DNA of 64,000 nucleotides from Sinohyriopsis cumingii (GCA_028554795.2 CM068825.1:96341451-96405450), one strand, 5' to 3'; positions 28,691 to 41,868 are shown, counted from the first letter of the stretch. Notes: generated by a model not told the origin, from the letters alone. Numbers and translations are program-made.

Positions 28691-30405
28691 TGGTATAAAA
28701 GGAGATCTGGAACCAAATATTCCATTCTCAAAAGTCCCAGTTAAACTACATGTTTAAAAACTATTCTTTAACGACTTTTAATTCCTTATCATGTACACTC
28801 AGGAATGCAGGACAAAGACATGGTTTAGGAGATATGCTTAAATTTGCATTTCATTCAGTGGCTGCTGTCTTAAAACCAATGGTGACACCAAGACTGCATG
28901 CTTCAAAAGATGCCAGTTTGACAAGGAAAAGAATTTCTCCAAAATATCATTGACAGTCAGAATCCCAAAGAAGGCTTATTTAGAGCTGGCAGAAATGTAT
29001 TGCTTCAAATTGGAAAAGACCTTTTGGCTTGACGAGAGACATCTTAAATATGCTACATACTGCCAACCGATGCATTCCTTCCTCATTCATGCCAGAGCAA
29101 AGACAAGGCAGAAAGTTATGCCAACACCCCTCCAGAACTCAAACACATTACAAAAAAGACTAAGAAAAGAACAACAGCCAGAAAATTAGATGTCTTCGAC
29201 TACTAAAGAAAAATGATGCACTGAGATTCTTGCAAGTGTTCCAAGTCAAAACTGGATCTGTTTGCCATGCTACCCACAATGATGATGCAAGAATCCCAAT
29301 GGGTAGAATTTCAACCCATCTTGTCCGACTGCCTCGGCCCCTATCAAATTTGAAATCAAAGGACAGACTGAAGATTACTTTGATCTTATAAACAGTAACT
29401 AGTATTTGGATAAGATTCTCAAAACCGTCAACACCAATCCAAGTGCTACTGTCAGAGTAGCTCCTGTCAACAATTTCATGCATTTATTGTGGATTTGTAC
29501 CTAAATGACAAACTGGTGAGCAGCAGCATGGATATTTGTCCTTACAAAGTATACCTAGAAAATCTTTATGTACGGAAAAGAAGCCAAGAACACCCATCTG
29601 GATGCTTCCTCGCCATGGAAACCTGACATGGCAGAGAAATTCAATGACACAGCTGACAATCCTCACAATATAGGACTCAAACAAAGGCACACTTTATAAA
29701 TGATGGATTGATTGCATTTGGACATGTGGTTGCAAGACATTTATCTATTAAACAGTGGAAGTCCACCTGAGATTGAATCAAAGCTATACCATTTTCCATT
29801 TGATGGCAAATATGAAGAGAGTACAAAAACATTGTCGAAGAAGCCAGGCTCTATGTACACCATGTCAAAGTGTTACCTAAAGTGGGAAACGACATCACAC
29901 TTTGAGCAGAATGATTGTCAAGTATCCAGTTTGATGAGGGGAAGTGAGAACCTTCATCATCGCTGCTGGACTGATCCAAGATCAAAGATCACCTTTTCCA
30001 AAGACAGTTACCCAAATGTTTAATCAGTAGCATTGTTAGCAATGCAACCCTCGACAGACCTATCAATCAAAAACATTTTGAGTTTAAAGACTACAAAATG
30101 TCCAATATAGAAGTAAGTCGAGATGGACAGACTTTGTGTACCAGTCCCTTTGAACCTATAAACTTTGAGCAGAAAATATTATTTTAGATCTTACTGATGC
30201 AGGAGGTTACACTTTGTGGTCTTTTGATTTCACTACTGACCAAGGCAGCAATGAGGGACATATCCACCATATTAAATCAGGCTAACTTCATGTAGAACTT
30301 CGGTTTGAAGAAGCTCTAGCCAGCATAGTGAACATCATCTTGTATGCAGAATTTGACAACACTCTGGAAATCAACAGCTTGAGAGAAGTGATTCTGGACT
30401 ATTAG
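28691..30405 (+). pseudogene. Decayed Polinton (Maverick) capsid-type gene, F54H12.2-like
   Basis: Fragments in all three frames follow the order of the F54H12.2-like minor capsid protein carried by Polinton DNA transposons. A VDLYLNDKLVSSS block is at 29489-29527 and a PYKVYLENL block follows. Near the end are GGYTLWSFDF (about 30200) and VNIILYAEFDNTLEINS, with a stop at 30403-30405. Frameshifts and internal stops (for example about 30284) break it, so it is not functional. A short hydrophobic frame just upstream (28750-28953, GHGLGDMLKFAF-like) may be the small virion-like protein often encoded before it. Family assignment is from memory of conserved blocks and could not be searched. Confidence 0.55.
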
Positions 30406-30985
30406 AAGCTATGGAAGAATAAGTATCCTATTTGGAATATGGAGCCTCTGAGCATATGGGGGACAAGAATGTACTTGAGCCAGAAGAAGAAGAAAAAGAA
30501 AATACTAGAAAAGAAAAAGACAAAGAGACCATCACAATTTCGAGAAGGCCAGAACAAGAGCATTTAGTCACCTGTTTGCTAAGCATCTAGCTGAAAAAAT
30601 TAAGCTCTGACCAACAAATCTTGTTATAGATGTCAAAACGATCTTCTGAGTCAAATTCAGCATGATAAATGTATGATGATGCGCCAAGAAGAAAAACTGG
30701 AAGAATATCTGGATGATGCTTGGGGTTTTGTTTCCCAAGAAAAAATGTTGCATCAATGATATTAAGACTTGCCTGACTGTTATGTACCCTCTACTGACTT
30801 CTCTTGAGATCTAACTCATCAAAGCGCTTTTTACCCAAAGTAAAGAGATGAAGCATAGAGCTAGTTAACTTGGCAGACACTTTCAAGGAAAAAGTCAGGA
30901 TTGAATTGATGACATTATTACATGTTAAAGAAAATATGGATACATGTACTTTGGAACTTCATCACAAATGGACCACTGTTGATTA
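30406..30985 (+). pseudogene. Possible further Polinton-like remnant
   Basis: A stretch with CQNDLLSQIQHDKCMMM and an EEKLEEYLDDAW block (about 30630-30720) looks like a short decayed Cys/His-containing frame next to the capsid-type remnant. Its identity is uncertain. The rest of the interval is AT-rich with stops in all frames. Confidence 0.25.
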
Positions 30986-32400
30986 TTAATTAGACTAGAA
31001 TCTAATATAAAACGCTTTCAATACAAATAGGAAATGTGACTGGAATCTAATTGCGGCTTTCCTGGATTTGGAAAAAGCCTATGACCTGATTTGGACTAAA
31101 GGTCATATTCAAAAGCTAAATCTCAGTGGGATAATAGGCTGCATTCACAAGTGGTTATCCAATTTCCTAACAGGGTGCAAGATTAGAACAAAAAATAGGA
31201 TATCAGTACTTAGATGCATTAGAATTAGAAAATGGAACTCCATACGGAAGAGTGCTAAACCCTATACTGTTCAACATAATGATAAACAATCTGGAACAAT
31301 AGATCAACCAATATAAACTAGAGCTGTCCCAGTTCGCAGATGACTGGGGGATCGAAAGTGGGGAACCCTTCCAGCACCAATGTTATGGGCAAGATACAAG
31401 CAGGACCAAATCAGCTTGGCAAAAGAGCAGATAAGTGGATATTTAAAATATCGTGTGTTAAAACAGTTGTTCTTTTCTCACCAAAACAATATCCAGTTCT
31501 ATCCATAAATAACACCATTATAAAATTGGATAAAGTAACCAGGTTTCTGGGATTGTTATTTGATGGACACTTCACATGAAAAGAAAATTATAGCGGAGCT
31601 AAGATGTGGTTGTGATTTAAATCTCCTTAAAACTTGAAAGGAACAGATTGGGGTTAGGACCAAGACAACCTTATCACCCTATATAAAACACTTATTCAAT
31701 CCAAACATGACCATGGATGAACTCAGTTAATCCAAATTTCTTGAAGACAGAGAATTGGATTCAACACCAAGCACTTACTAATGCATGGGGGGTACTGAAG
31801 AACACTTCTGGAGAATAAGAATAACTATAAGTCCCTTTTGGGGAAACACCACTGAAACTTAGAAAGGAAAAACTCTTACATAGATGCACAGCAAGAATAT
31901 CCATCCATGACAACTCTGCCAACTAGGTTTATCAGAGAGAAGTTTAGAAAACCATTTAGACATCAACAAATCCATAATTTACATGGGGTAAAATAATTCA
32001 TGAACTTATTCAAGAACTAGACATAACAAAACTTACAGGCAGAACATATTAAATTCTCTGACACCGCCCTATGGACAAACAACACCACAAGAATATACTT
32101 TAATGCACAAAAGATGGGAATTAAATTGGTGAATCCCCTCAAATTAAGGGCAAAAAGTCTTGGAGATAAAAGGATAATATATTGAATGTACTATAAACAC
32201 ATGGTTCTAAGTCAATTGATCCAATTAGAATAGCTGCAGCAGTAGTAGTACTTGATGAAAATTGAAAGTTGTCATAGAAATTAATAACAATCAGGAAGAA
32301 TGGTTAAAAATAAAACTCCTTTTCAGGGCTACAAGATCTCTAGAAAAGAGACTAAAATGTACGTGTCTTTCTCCAAACAAAAAATTCCATCCCTTCCTGA
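30986..32400 (+). mobile_element. Decayed LINE (non-LTR) reverse transcriptase
   Basis: RT block A (AFLDLEKAYDLIW) spans 31051-31089 and passes into FLTG at about 31160. The catalytic FADD box is at 31333-31344 (LSQFADDWGIE), and the thumb motif RFLGLLFDGHFT is near 31540-31577. Several frameshifts and stops separate these blocks. The order and spacing match LINE reverse transcriptases of the Jockey/CR1 group. No endonuclease domain is seen, so the copy appears 5'-truncated. Its 3' end is approximate. Confidence 0.75.
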
Positions 32401-33029
32401 GTGTGTTTATAAGGGTATAGCAGTGTGTCTATAAACAATCTCTACCCTGCTTGTTTGATGGTGTTTTATATGTGAAGATATATCTTTGTCTTTCTTTTTT
32501 AAATTCAGAATGTTAAATATGCTTGAATTCTAGTGTGTTTGTATTTAAAAAAAGTGATGAGAGAGTTTATGTAAGGTCTGCACAATATCTCTTTTCCATG
32601 CTAAGGTCTTGTATGTGATGTGTATTGTAGTTTGTGTGATGGATGTTTTCCTTCAGGTCTGTGCACATGAAAGTAAGCAGGTTGCAAAATCTTCTGGAAC
32701 TCCAGATACACCTGGAGTATTTCATTGCCTCCTGGATGAACTGTCTGCGGGGGCAATACTGGAAGTGACAAGTCTAAATGTACAACATTTGTCAATTAAT
32801 AAACGTAGCACAGTGAAACCCTTTTTTAATCTTTAACCTTTCGTTATTTCCTTTGCTTTTGTTCAGATCTATAATGAATCTAGATTCAAGGAATTGCTTC
32901 CAAGAATCCCGGAGAAAATATTCCAAATAGTATTCCTGACTGTTTGGATGTTAAAATAAATGCAGTCTGGATTAATGAGGCTTCAGTTTGTCATTAAATT
33001 GTCCTTACCTGGCAATTAAAAGACCAAAA
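32401..33029. other. Intergenic, no gene seen
   Basis: AT-rich sequence. Two overlapping opposite-strand frames at 32.6-32.84 kb have no recognisable domain. Confidence 0.5.
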
Positions 33030-33260
33030 ATTAGAAATTGTGTTCAGATGACCATGCCAAAATGATGAAATTAAAGCATGAGGTCCTTAGTCAAACAGGG
33101 TCTATAACTTCTTCATTTTTCTTGGAAAACATTGAAAATACAAATTGTCCTAGATCTTAATTAATATAAAGCCTCATACAAAATTTGGTTTGAATCCATG
33201 AAGTGACATTAAAATGTTACTAAGTGGAAATTAAATTTGTGATTGGAACATCACACTAGA
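33030..33260. repeat. Dispersed repeat, family D
   Basis: It shares a run of blocks with 40.92-41.17 and 49.93-50.26 kb: CATAACTYC, GAAAATACAAATTGTCCTAG or a variant, and CCATGAAGT near AAATTTGGTT. Class unknown. Confidence 0.45.
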
Positions 33261-33281
33261 TATATATAACTTCCCACAACT

Positions 33282-33312
33282 GATAATAATGATAATAATA
33301 ATAATAATAATC
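33282..33312. repeat. (TAA)n tract, probable LINE tail
   Basis: (AAT)n on the plus strand, directly at the 3' end of the minus-strand LINE, consistent with a simple-repeat LINE tail. Confidence 0.75.
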
Positions 33313-33687
33313 AAAACTTTATTTAGAGAAGGTAACTCAATTAGTTACAGAACTAATCTACCTTGAGGCCTTCTGTCTGTCATGTTCAATATATACAGCA
33401 TGTACAACACAACAAGAAGGATCTGGCTAAGTGATTTTAAAACTCAAAGTATCAAGCCTGAAACATATGCACAGGAATATGTGACCACATAAACAAATAT
33501 AATATATTCTGCATTTCTACTGTGAAAATGATGCAAAATTACAGAAAAGCAGGTGGTAATTATTTTACTAGAACTGTTCGATTGTCTAAAAGATTTCATC
33601 CATTTGAGACATTGATTATGAAATGAAGAAATGCTAGGAGCCTGCCTTATGTCTCTGAGAATGTTATTCCATACCAGTGGACCAGTA

Positions 33688-33935
33688 GTTTGAACCCTTT
33701 TTTATAAAACAGTATATTGAAAACTTTTTTATAAAACAGTATATTGAACCCTTTTTTATAAAACAGTATATTGAAAACTTTTTTATAAAACAGTATATTG
33801 AAAACTTTTTTATAAAACAGTATATTGAAAACTTTTTTATAAAACAGTATATTGAAAACTTTTTTATAAAACAGTATATTGAAAACTTTTTTATAAAACA
33901 GTATATTGAAAACTTTTTTATAAAACAATTCCTTA
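33688..33935 (-). repeat. In-frame 27-bp minisatellite inside LINE ORF2
   Basis: About nine tandem copies of a 27-bp unit (core TTTTTTATAAAACAGTATAT) encode the nine-residue repeat KKVFNILFY. They sit within the C-terminal part of the LINE ORF2 frame (138-codon frame at 33647-34063). The multiple-of-three unit keeps the frame open. This is an expansion and not an ancestral LINE feature. Confidence 0.9.
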
Positions 33936-36900
33936 TTTGGCCTTCTTATGGACCTTAAATTTATTACTTGAATAGAAATGGCTTTTCTGGATAATTTAGA
34001 CATCAATTTGGCCTTTCTAAGAAATATTCTTTCATGTATTGTTAAAATCTTTATGTTATTCATTGCATCCTGGAAATTGTCTATACATTGATCTAGAATT
34101 AAATGGCAAGCCCTCTTTTGGAGTCTTAAAAGTGTTGTTATGTTTGAATTAGAGGTATTACCCCAAATTACATTACAGTAGTCCAGATATGACTGAATAA
34201 AAATTTTTATACAAGATGACCCTACACTGAAGAGGAATATATGTTTTGATTTTTCTCAGTAGCCAAAGATAAGAATTAACCTTTTTAGAAACATGTTTAA
34301 TGTGAATAGACCAAGTCAGATTGTTATTTACAAATACACAAACAATTATATCTTGAGAAGTTATATTAAGGCTCATATTGTCAAACAGAACCTGGAGTTT
34401 GTTGCTATCTAGCCTTGCTCATTTTTGTTGTGTTGTAACTAGTAAAGCTTTTGCGTTTTTGTTTTTATGATCATTCTATTTTCCTTGCGCCATACTTTAA
34501 TTAGAGCATCTGATAAGTTATTTTCAAGTACCATTTTGGTTTTACCCATCTCAGACAGTGTAGTATCATGTGTATAGAGGTCAGTGGAAGAAACTGAAGT
34601 TCTTATCTTAAATAGGCAAGTTGTTAATAAATAGAATGAATAAGAGAGGTCCAAGGATAGAGCCCTGTGGTACTCCACAATTAATATTTTTACTTTTGTT
34701 GACCATTTAAAGATCCTTTTTGCACTCTATCGGTTAATTAAGCAGTAAACCAGTTTAGGGAGTTTTCACTACATTGATAGATTTTTAGTTTTTCAAGCAA
34801 AGCATAATTAAGATCATAAGTGCGGTTCAAATAGTTGAGAAAAGAATCATGTGTATGTTTTTCTAGTAATGGTGTAACCTTGGCAGTTTTCCATAACTGC
34901 GGAAATTTATTAGACCCAATACTTTCATTTCAAATGAAAGCTATACTCTCTACAATTGCAGGTGCAGTTACCTTTAGTAGCCTTGGTCCAGTTATATGAA
35001 GTCCTGTAGCTTTACAATGATCCATTTTTTAAAAATATTTATTTAAAAAATTTGGTCTCATTTCATGAATTTCAAACTTTATATTGTTTGGTAGGATTTT
35101 TAGCACAAAATGTTTTGTGTTCCAGATGATTAGATGAAGCTCTGGGTTCTTTAAGTTTTTCAGCAATTTGAATGAAAAAGTCATTTAATATATCTGAGAT
35201 GTCAGTTGGATTATCAGTGTAAATGCCCTCATGATTGAGGGATAAAATTTCAGTTTTACATTTACATGTCTCTGCACCAAACTATGTAAACACTTTCCAG
35301 ATAACTTTCCAGGTATTTCTGTTTTTTTCCATCACTTTATTGTAGTGTGCTTGTTTGGCTTGACATATCATTTTATTAACTTTACTCCTCCAAACTCTAT
35401 ATTCAGCTTGATTTCCTATAGATTTTAGTTGGGTTATTTGCTTTTTTGCTTCTAAAATTTCTGGGTAGATCCAGCCTGGCTGGTGGTCTTTATTCTGTGT
35501 GTTTTTAAAGGGGCATGTTTGTTCACTATTCTGATGTACAGTTCTGTCCAAAAATCTAAAACATCATCAATATCTTCAAAGATTTGGACTGTATTCCATA
35601 TGGAATCAGTTTCAGATCTTCCAGGAGTTTAACAGTATCAACGTTTTGAAAAATGGATTTATGGATATTATTATAGTGGTCACTTATACCAATCATTGGA
35701 AGCATTACTTCCAAAACATTTTCATTTGTATTGTTATAAATATGGTCTATAAGCATTTTAGAGATAGATGTTATTCTGGTGGGTTCATTTACTAGTTACT
35801 CCATACCTAACGAAGCAATAAAATCCATCCAATTCACTTTTATTTGATCATTCAGAATGTCTCTATTTATATCGCCTAGAATGTAAAATTCTTTGTCTTC
35901 ATTTAAAATTTATATATTTGAAGTTCAAAAAATTCACACCAATCAGTATGTGATGATGGGGTCTAAACACAAAACATACTAAATAACGCTTAGCTTTTTC
36001 TGGAGTGATCTGTAGCCAAATGGATTCTATTTGCTGTATTTTTAGGTCTTCCCATCTTTTAGCAATAGTACAGTTCTAACATACACAAGGTGTCCACCAC
36101 CGTTTGCTTTCCTATCCTTTCAATAAGGTCTGTCATAGCCATTGATATACAAGAAATTTCACACTGATTTTCTGTCAACATTGTTTGCAAGAGTCCAAAT
36201 AAATTGATATTATTATTTGGAGAGGTTAGCTGTAACTTCACTTGATCGATCTTTCCATGAAAACCCTGAATATGACCTATGTGTAAACCCTTACTAGAAA
36301 CTCCTAAATTCATGAAATTAACATCAGTGCTATTAGAGGCACTCAAGGAGACATTAAAAGTATTAAAACTATGTTCACAATGATCATCGATCATTACAAC
36401 TGTCATTACTGTATAAAAAATTAGTTTTTCTGCAACTGCATTTTCTACTTTTATAATCATTGTATAAATCTGAACTTTCAGTCACATTTGAATATGTACA
36501 AGTAGCTGACGAATTTCCACATTCAGAACAGCTATCAGCAAGGAGATCAAATCTGTTTTGACAAGGGATGCCTGGTGTGTATGACAGTCCTTGATAGATA
36601 GATTGGTCCTCCTGCTGAATAGAGTCTTCCTGTGGAGTTGAGATGGCCTCATTGCCCTTTTCCTATGCTATAAATCTATTGTGAGTTTTGGCTTTGTGTC
36701 CAAAACTACCACACTGATGGCATTGTATTGGCTGTCTGTGCCTGCATTCCTGTGTTGAATGTTCGGCCTCACCATAGTAATCACATCCCAAAGTGAAGTG
36801 ACTGTACTGATATGGCTGACCATATTGTCTGATGCTGTTTTGATCTGTATTGGGTTTATAGGGACAGATGAAGTTTGTAATGTGGCTGTAAGACCAGACT

Positions 36901-37560
36901 ATGAGAATGAATTCATTTATATTTTTTCCAGCCTTTCCGCCCCGTTGGTAGACAGGTGTATATTATCTCTTTTCCTAAATAAATGTTGCATCACTTGTCC
37001 CTCTTTGTCCAGGAAACTCATGTAATTGTAACATGACAGCTTTGATTTTGCTTATGGATGTGTGTAAATAATCAGTCATATAGTTCTTGAAAAGTTATAG
37101 ATCAGTCTCTTCACTGGCATTGTTCCCTCCAATATAGAGGGCTATTTTAGTAAACTTGGAGATATCGTATATATTTATATCTTCCAGTATTGTCTGTATT
37201 TTGGCACCTGAAATGGCACGCTTTCTATTACAGTGCTGCAGCCCTCTGTTGTTAATTCCATGTAAAATGGAACTACCAATAAGGAGGATGTTATCTCTGC
37301 TGGTAGAAGGCAAAGTAGTAGGTTTACTTTGTATTGATGTAGTTTGTATGGTGCTTTATTAATCTAAACTTTATGAATTCAGGATGAGTAAGTGGCGGAG
37401 TTGGAAAATGCATTGGGTTTTCTTTTGGCAATACTTCAGCTGTCTGTACACTTTCACTTAGAGAAACAGTTTTAGGACCAACGGTTTGTAAATGTCTGCT
37501 GATAGTTAAAGGTTTCTCTCTCTGGGCAGCTGATTTAACCTTCTCATTTATTTATTGTAT

Positions 37561-39500
37561 AGATGGCGTTCAGATTTTAAGGAAGAGCTCAAATTACCTG
37601 AAAATTTGTGACCTTTGCCTCCCACTCTTCCACCCCTGGGGGGGGGGGGTGCATCCAGGATATTAAATCTTCATGGTGATAGCTCCCCCTCGTGTAATAG
37701 TGATGTCAATGGAATTCAGGTTATAAGGAGAAATGACTGATGGATGAGCAGATTCATTGACACAGCTGGATGGAAGTACTGATGGTAGACAAAACCTAGC
37801 ACAATATATCTGCTAAAGTTTACATATTTGACCCAGGTGCATGTTTGTCATGAGTGAGTGTGCAAGCGAGAGAATGAGTGATTGATCAGTGAATGAAGTG
37901 TGTGAAGGGGATGATAACGTCAAGTGCCTGGCAACTAATAAAAGCCCTAGGCACTCACTGTATCAGCTTTGGATGAACAACATCTTACTCATTTGGTATA
38001 GGATCTTACTCATTTGGTATAGGCTTATGGTGGCAATAACAATTCATGAGAATTGTAGCATGTAAATATTTAGGGTCTTTATGCCTGAAAGCTTGTCATT
38101 TATATGTTATTGTGTTGCTATACTAAAATACTGGCATGCTGGTTGTGTATTGTTGAGTATCATATTTGTCTTGTTTGTAGTACTGTACATTTAAGTATTT
38201 GTTCTGTTTTAGTATTGTAAATTTAAGCATTCATTCTGTTTCATTGTAGGGTTTTCTTTTACCTCGTATGTTTTCCTGATGGATAATAAACCCCATGACA
38301 TGTGGGATTTGTGTTTGCTTCTTTTTATGCAATGCCCCGCTCACAATGGTACCCACCATGGCTCACACATTTAATAAAGCGAAACAAAATGAAAACAGCA
38401 ATATTGTGTGCAGAACTTTATTACTGTTTCAGAAAATTTATTACATAATTGTAAGTTGAACTCTGAGCCAAAAAATTATTTTGAAAACCAGTCTATATTT
38501 AGACTTGTTTAATTTATTTCGGATCCTTTCTGCCTCTGCTTTGAACATAGCCTGCAGATAGCTTCATGTTTATCTGTCTTTCTGTCTGCAAGCTTGCCGA
38601 TTATAAAGTGTTTGCACAAGAAGTCTTGCAGTATTGATGGATTGTGATAAAACTCAGAAACTGTTTGAAAATAATTTTAGTAAATTTCAATGTGACCTTG
38701 AATCTCATTATAATGAGTGTGTGCCATGTCCCCTACAAATAAGATATTTACCTCCCTTTGTCTTTGTTGGGAACTCTTCATTTGGAGGTTGATTCTATCT
38801 CTTATGCCCAAAAAAACACATGTAAGATCATCAATTAATTTTTTTGCAGCCAGCTCTCTCCCACTAAATATGGTAGAATCAAGAAACTTCAAGACAGCTT
38901 TTTATGCAAGTTTTGACCAAAGAGAGCAGTATGTGCTTATTTAGGTACAGTTCATATAAATATCCTTTTCACAAAGTTAAACACTGTACTGTCTGTCATT
39001 TTTTGTACATTATATTTTCAAGTGTACAAACATTTAAAGCACAGAAATTCCATGGAGTTTTGATTTTAAAAAATTGTGTTTGTACCCAAAATTAAGAGGA
39101 CAAAGTATAATTATAATTTGTTGTATGGATCAACTGTTGGTATATAAAAAAATACTGCAAGAAAAGCTAAAGACAAGATAGTACAGCAGTACACATTGTT
39201 TAAGCTGTGAAACAATACAGTGCAGAAGTATATATTGTTCAAACCAATACAGTACAGTATTACATTGTAGTTCAAGCTACGAGACTTGAATTTATATGTA
39301 GAAAATAACAATTGTGTATTTAAATTTATATGCATGTAAATAAGATGGTTGTACATGATTTATTTACTGAAAAATAGTACATCTTATACATATTTATAAC
39401 AATACATAATAACAAAATGTGTATATTATACTCTTTAAATTAATACTTTTGTTATATTAATACTCTTTAATAAATTGACACATTTTCCAACAATAACAAC
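37561..39500. other. Intergenic or distal 3' UTR
   Basis: It contains a G11 tract (37640-37650), a 21-bp direct repeat (ATCTTACTCATTTGGTATAG, twice near 37983-38024) and AT-rich sequence. A possible minus-strand polyadenylation signal (TTTATT on plus, 38417-38422) could end the gene whose last coding exon is at 42.03 kb, but this is unproven. Confidence 0.4.
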
Positions 39501-39502
39501 TA

Positions 39503-39630
39503 CAGTCAAACCTGATTTAGCAACCATCTACAATATGGTCATGTTTATTGTAACCACCACTTCACCTCAATATCTACAATATTTTTTTTTATATAACAAC
39601 TACAGTGGTTGCTGAAGACAGGTTTGACAG
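39503..39630. mobile_element. Mariner-type MITE remnant
   Basis: Starts TA|CAGTCAAACCTG and ends CAGGTTTGACAG, giving inverted ends about 128 bp apart with a TA before the left end. Inner blocks TAGCAACCA versus TGGTTGCTG also pair. No coding capacity. Confidence 0.6.
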
Positions 39631-40255
39631 CAGCATGCCTTTTTTGTATGTTAATAATAATATGAACACAGCAAGGAAGCCATGGTAGCTTTAAGTGCTT
39701 GAGGTAATGTACTCATAACCAATCTAGCTGTCAGATCAACCTGTAATGGCTACCATGGTGTGTCCTTTGGCAATTTACGTTACTTATTTCGGCAAGATAC
39801 AATTTTCATGCGTCGCAGCGTGATAAAATGTCCATTCAAACCAAATTAATACAGCACGGAATGTGAGTCTCAAATCTATCAGATACATACTGTACTTATT
39901 CTTGTATTTCTCAACAAACAGAATCAATATTATACCTGCCCAAAAATGTGGATTTGTCTAAAAATAATTATTATAAATACCAAAGAAAACAGTCTGTGAA
40001 ATTAAAAAGAAATTTTCCAAATGATGAAAAAGTCTACAAATGTGTAATTCCACAGCAAATTTGCAAACCTGTTAAAAATGTGAAGTTTGCAGAATAATTT
40101 GCATGTGTTACCTGCAATACTGTACCCCCCCAGGCCATCTTGATTTAATGTTATTTTAACCTCCAAATTACCCTTTGATCTTTTGTGACTTAAAACTCAT
40201 AACAAGTTTATCATACGTCATTACAAATATTGTTTTGATTTATATCCATGATATA

Positions 40256-40433
40256 CAGTAAAACCTGTCTTGAAAAACCACTGCTATGTGAGACCACCTG
40301 TATTGAGAGACCACATTCTCATTGCACAAATTTATTGATTATGTAACATTGTGACCTGTTATGAAAGACATCCTGTCTTGAGAGACCATATTTTGGGGGC
40401 AAAGGAGGTGGTCTTTCAAGACAAGTTATACTG
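40256..40433. mobile_element. Mariner-type MITE, 178 bp, TA target site
   Basis: Left end CAGTAAAACCTGTCTTGAAA with ACCAC and right end GTGGTCTTTCAAGACAAGTT with ATACTG are inverted repeats of about 25 bp. Each end is flanked by TA (40254-40255 and 40434-40435), as expected for Tc1/mariner insertions. Confidence 0.8.
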
Positions 40434-40919
40434 TAATAGGTTTGCATTTTTCAAATGACTGTAATTTTGAATTTCACTACAGTAAAATATTTTAATATTT
40501 ATTTTATATGGCCAAAGGGACTAAGTAAGCTTGAATATTAACACATGCAAATGTTTGACTGAAGACTTAAACATATACAGTTTAGTAAAACTTAGCAGGA
40601 TGTAAAAGAATACCTGCTATTTTCTGCTTGGGTATTTTGGACTCAAACCTGACTGATATTGATAATATGAATTGATAAGCGCTGCCATGTTATTTATTTT
40701 GCTCTCTCAAGAATTATGGCGTTTATTGATTGACAGATGGCAGAGATTTATCTACTGGATAATGAAGTTTCAGCATTGTAAATATAATAATTACAAATAT
40801 GTTCATATACTGCTGATGCCCCTATTGCTATGATGCAACTGAAGGACAAAATAAAGTTTAAAGTAAATCTATAGATTTTTGGGGTGGGTGGGGGGAAGAG
40901 ATAATCTAACTTGACCATG

Positions 40920-41170
40920 ACATTCTAACTGTAAAATCTCATGCCAAAATTTGGTTCAGTCCATGAAGTCCTTCAGAAGCTACTGAGTTGAAACGCAATT
41001 CTGATGAAATTAAATGGCAAAGTGCTGAGTCATACAGGGGCCATAACTCCATGAAATTTTGTTTGAAAATTGTGAAAATCAAACTTGACCTAGGTCTCCT
41101 TAATCAAAGTTTTGTTTAGATATATGTACACAAAATCCTTTATCTGTTGTCATGGTGACTCCAAGACATG
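40920..41170. repeat. Dispersed repeat, family D
   Basis: Blocks CCATGAAGTCCTTC, AGCTACTGAGTTGAAA, CATACAGGGGCCATAACTCC and CTTGACCTAGGTCTCCTTAA recur at 49.93-50.26 kb in similar order. Confidence 0.6.
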
Positions 41171-41695
41171 GATAGTCATCTCAAACTCCATGTCAAACCA
41201 CAAATTAATTGGCACAGTAATGGATGAAACAAGTTGTTTGTAAAACAAATATACAGCATATCCAAGCAAAAATATAGGAAGCAATAGCTAAACAATGTGA
41301 ATGAATTATGTTTGCAAATAATTGAATAAATAAGCCACAATTTCACACATGAATGACCTAGAACAAAGAACACAAGCATATATATATAAACAGACTGAAC
41401 ACTGGTTATAAAGACGTTCAACCACACATAGACAACTATTTTCAAAAAGATACATTGTGAAACCTGTTTTCCTTAAAATACAAAATATTTCTTCAGGGCA
41501 CATTTTTGCCCTTTATATACAGGACAAACTACATTATGTGGACAGAGGGCATTGCATTATCAAGGATACTGTCACAGAAAAGTAAAAACAAACATTTTTA
41601 ATGAATGATATTTAAATGAATGAATGAGAAATATCTTTGTGATGTCATTGATTTGTAAATTTGCTGGTTAACATCAGGAAGGAAATCACAGACCA
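41171..41695. other. Intergenic or 3' UTR, no feature seen
   Basis: AT-rich. Minus-strand frames at 41.18-41.5 kb overlap each other and show no motif. Confidence 0.45.
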
Positions 41696-41697
41696 TA

Positions 41698-41868
41698 TGT
41701 ACTTACTTATAAGTCAAGTCAAACTGTAACCAGCAAAGAACCAGATTTGCTATAGCATATTGTTTGTTCTACTGATTACTCCTAACAAACTGCACAGACC
41801 CAGAAGTGCGAGTATTATGATATATCTGGGTCTGTGCTGTTTGCACTAGGACTCATAAGTGAGTACAT
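41698..41868. mobile_element. Hairpin MITE family E copy
   Basis: Left ACTTACTTATAAGTCAAGTC and right GGACTCATAAGTGAGTAC are inverted ends. Inner CTGCACAGACCCAGA and TCTGGGTCTGTGC blocks pair around a short AT loop. Related copies are at 55.50 and 55.84-56.16 kb. Confidence 0.75.

Larger units (their letters stand above)
33282..37560 (-). mobile_element. Decayed, nearly full-length LINE with ORF1 and ORF2
   Basis: Read on the minus strand. ORF1 (about 37.54-36.47 kb) has an SGNH-esterase-like block (NILLIGSSILHGIN at about 37290-37249), then zinc-knuckle-like Cys/His blocks (CHQCGSFGHKAKTH near 36720-36680). ORF2 starts near 36.46 kb with an endonuclease-like stretch (LTSPNNNINLFGL), later ISDHY (about 35685). 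RT follows, with TGPRLLKVTAPAIVESIAFI near 35.0 kb, a mutated catalytic block (HDTTLSEMGKT near 34570) and VNNNLTWSIHIKHVSKKVNS near 34300. It ends in a (TTA)n tail at 33.3 kb. Stops and frameshifts make it inactive. Architecture fits CR1-type LINEs. Confidence 0.75.
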
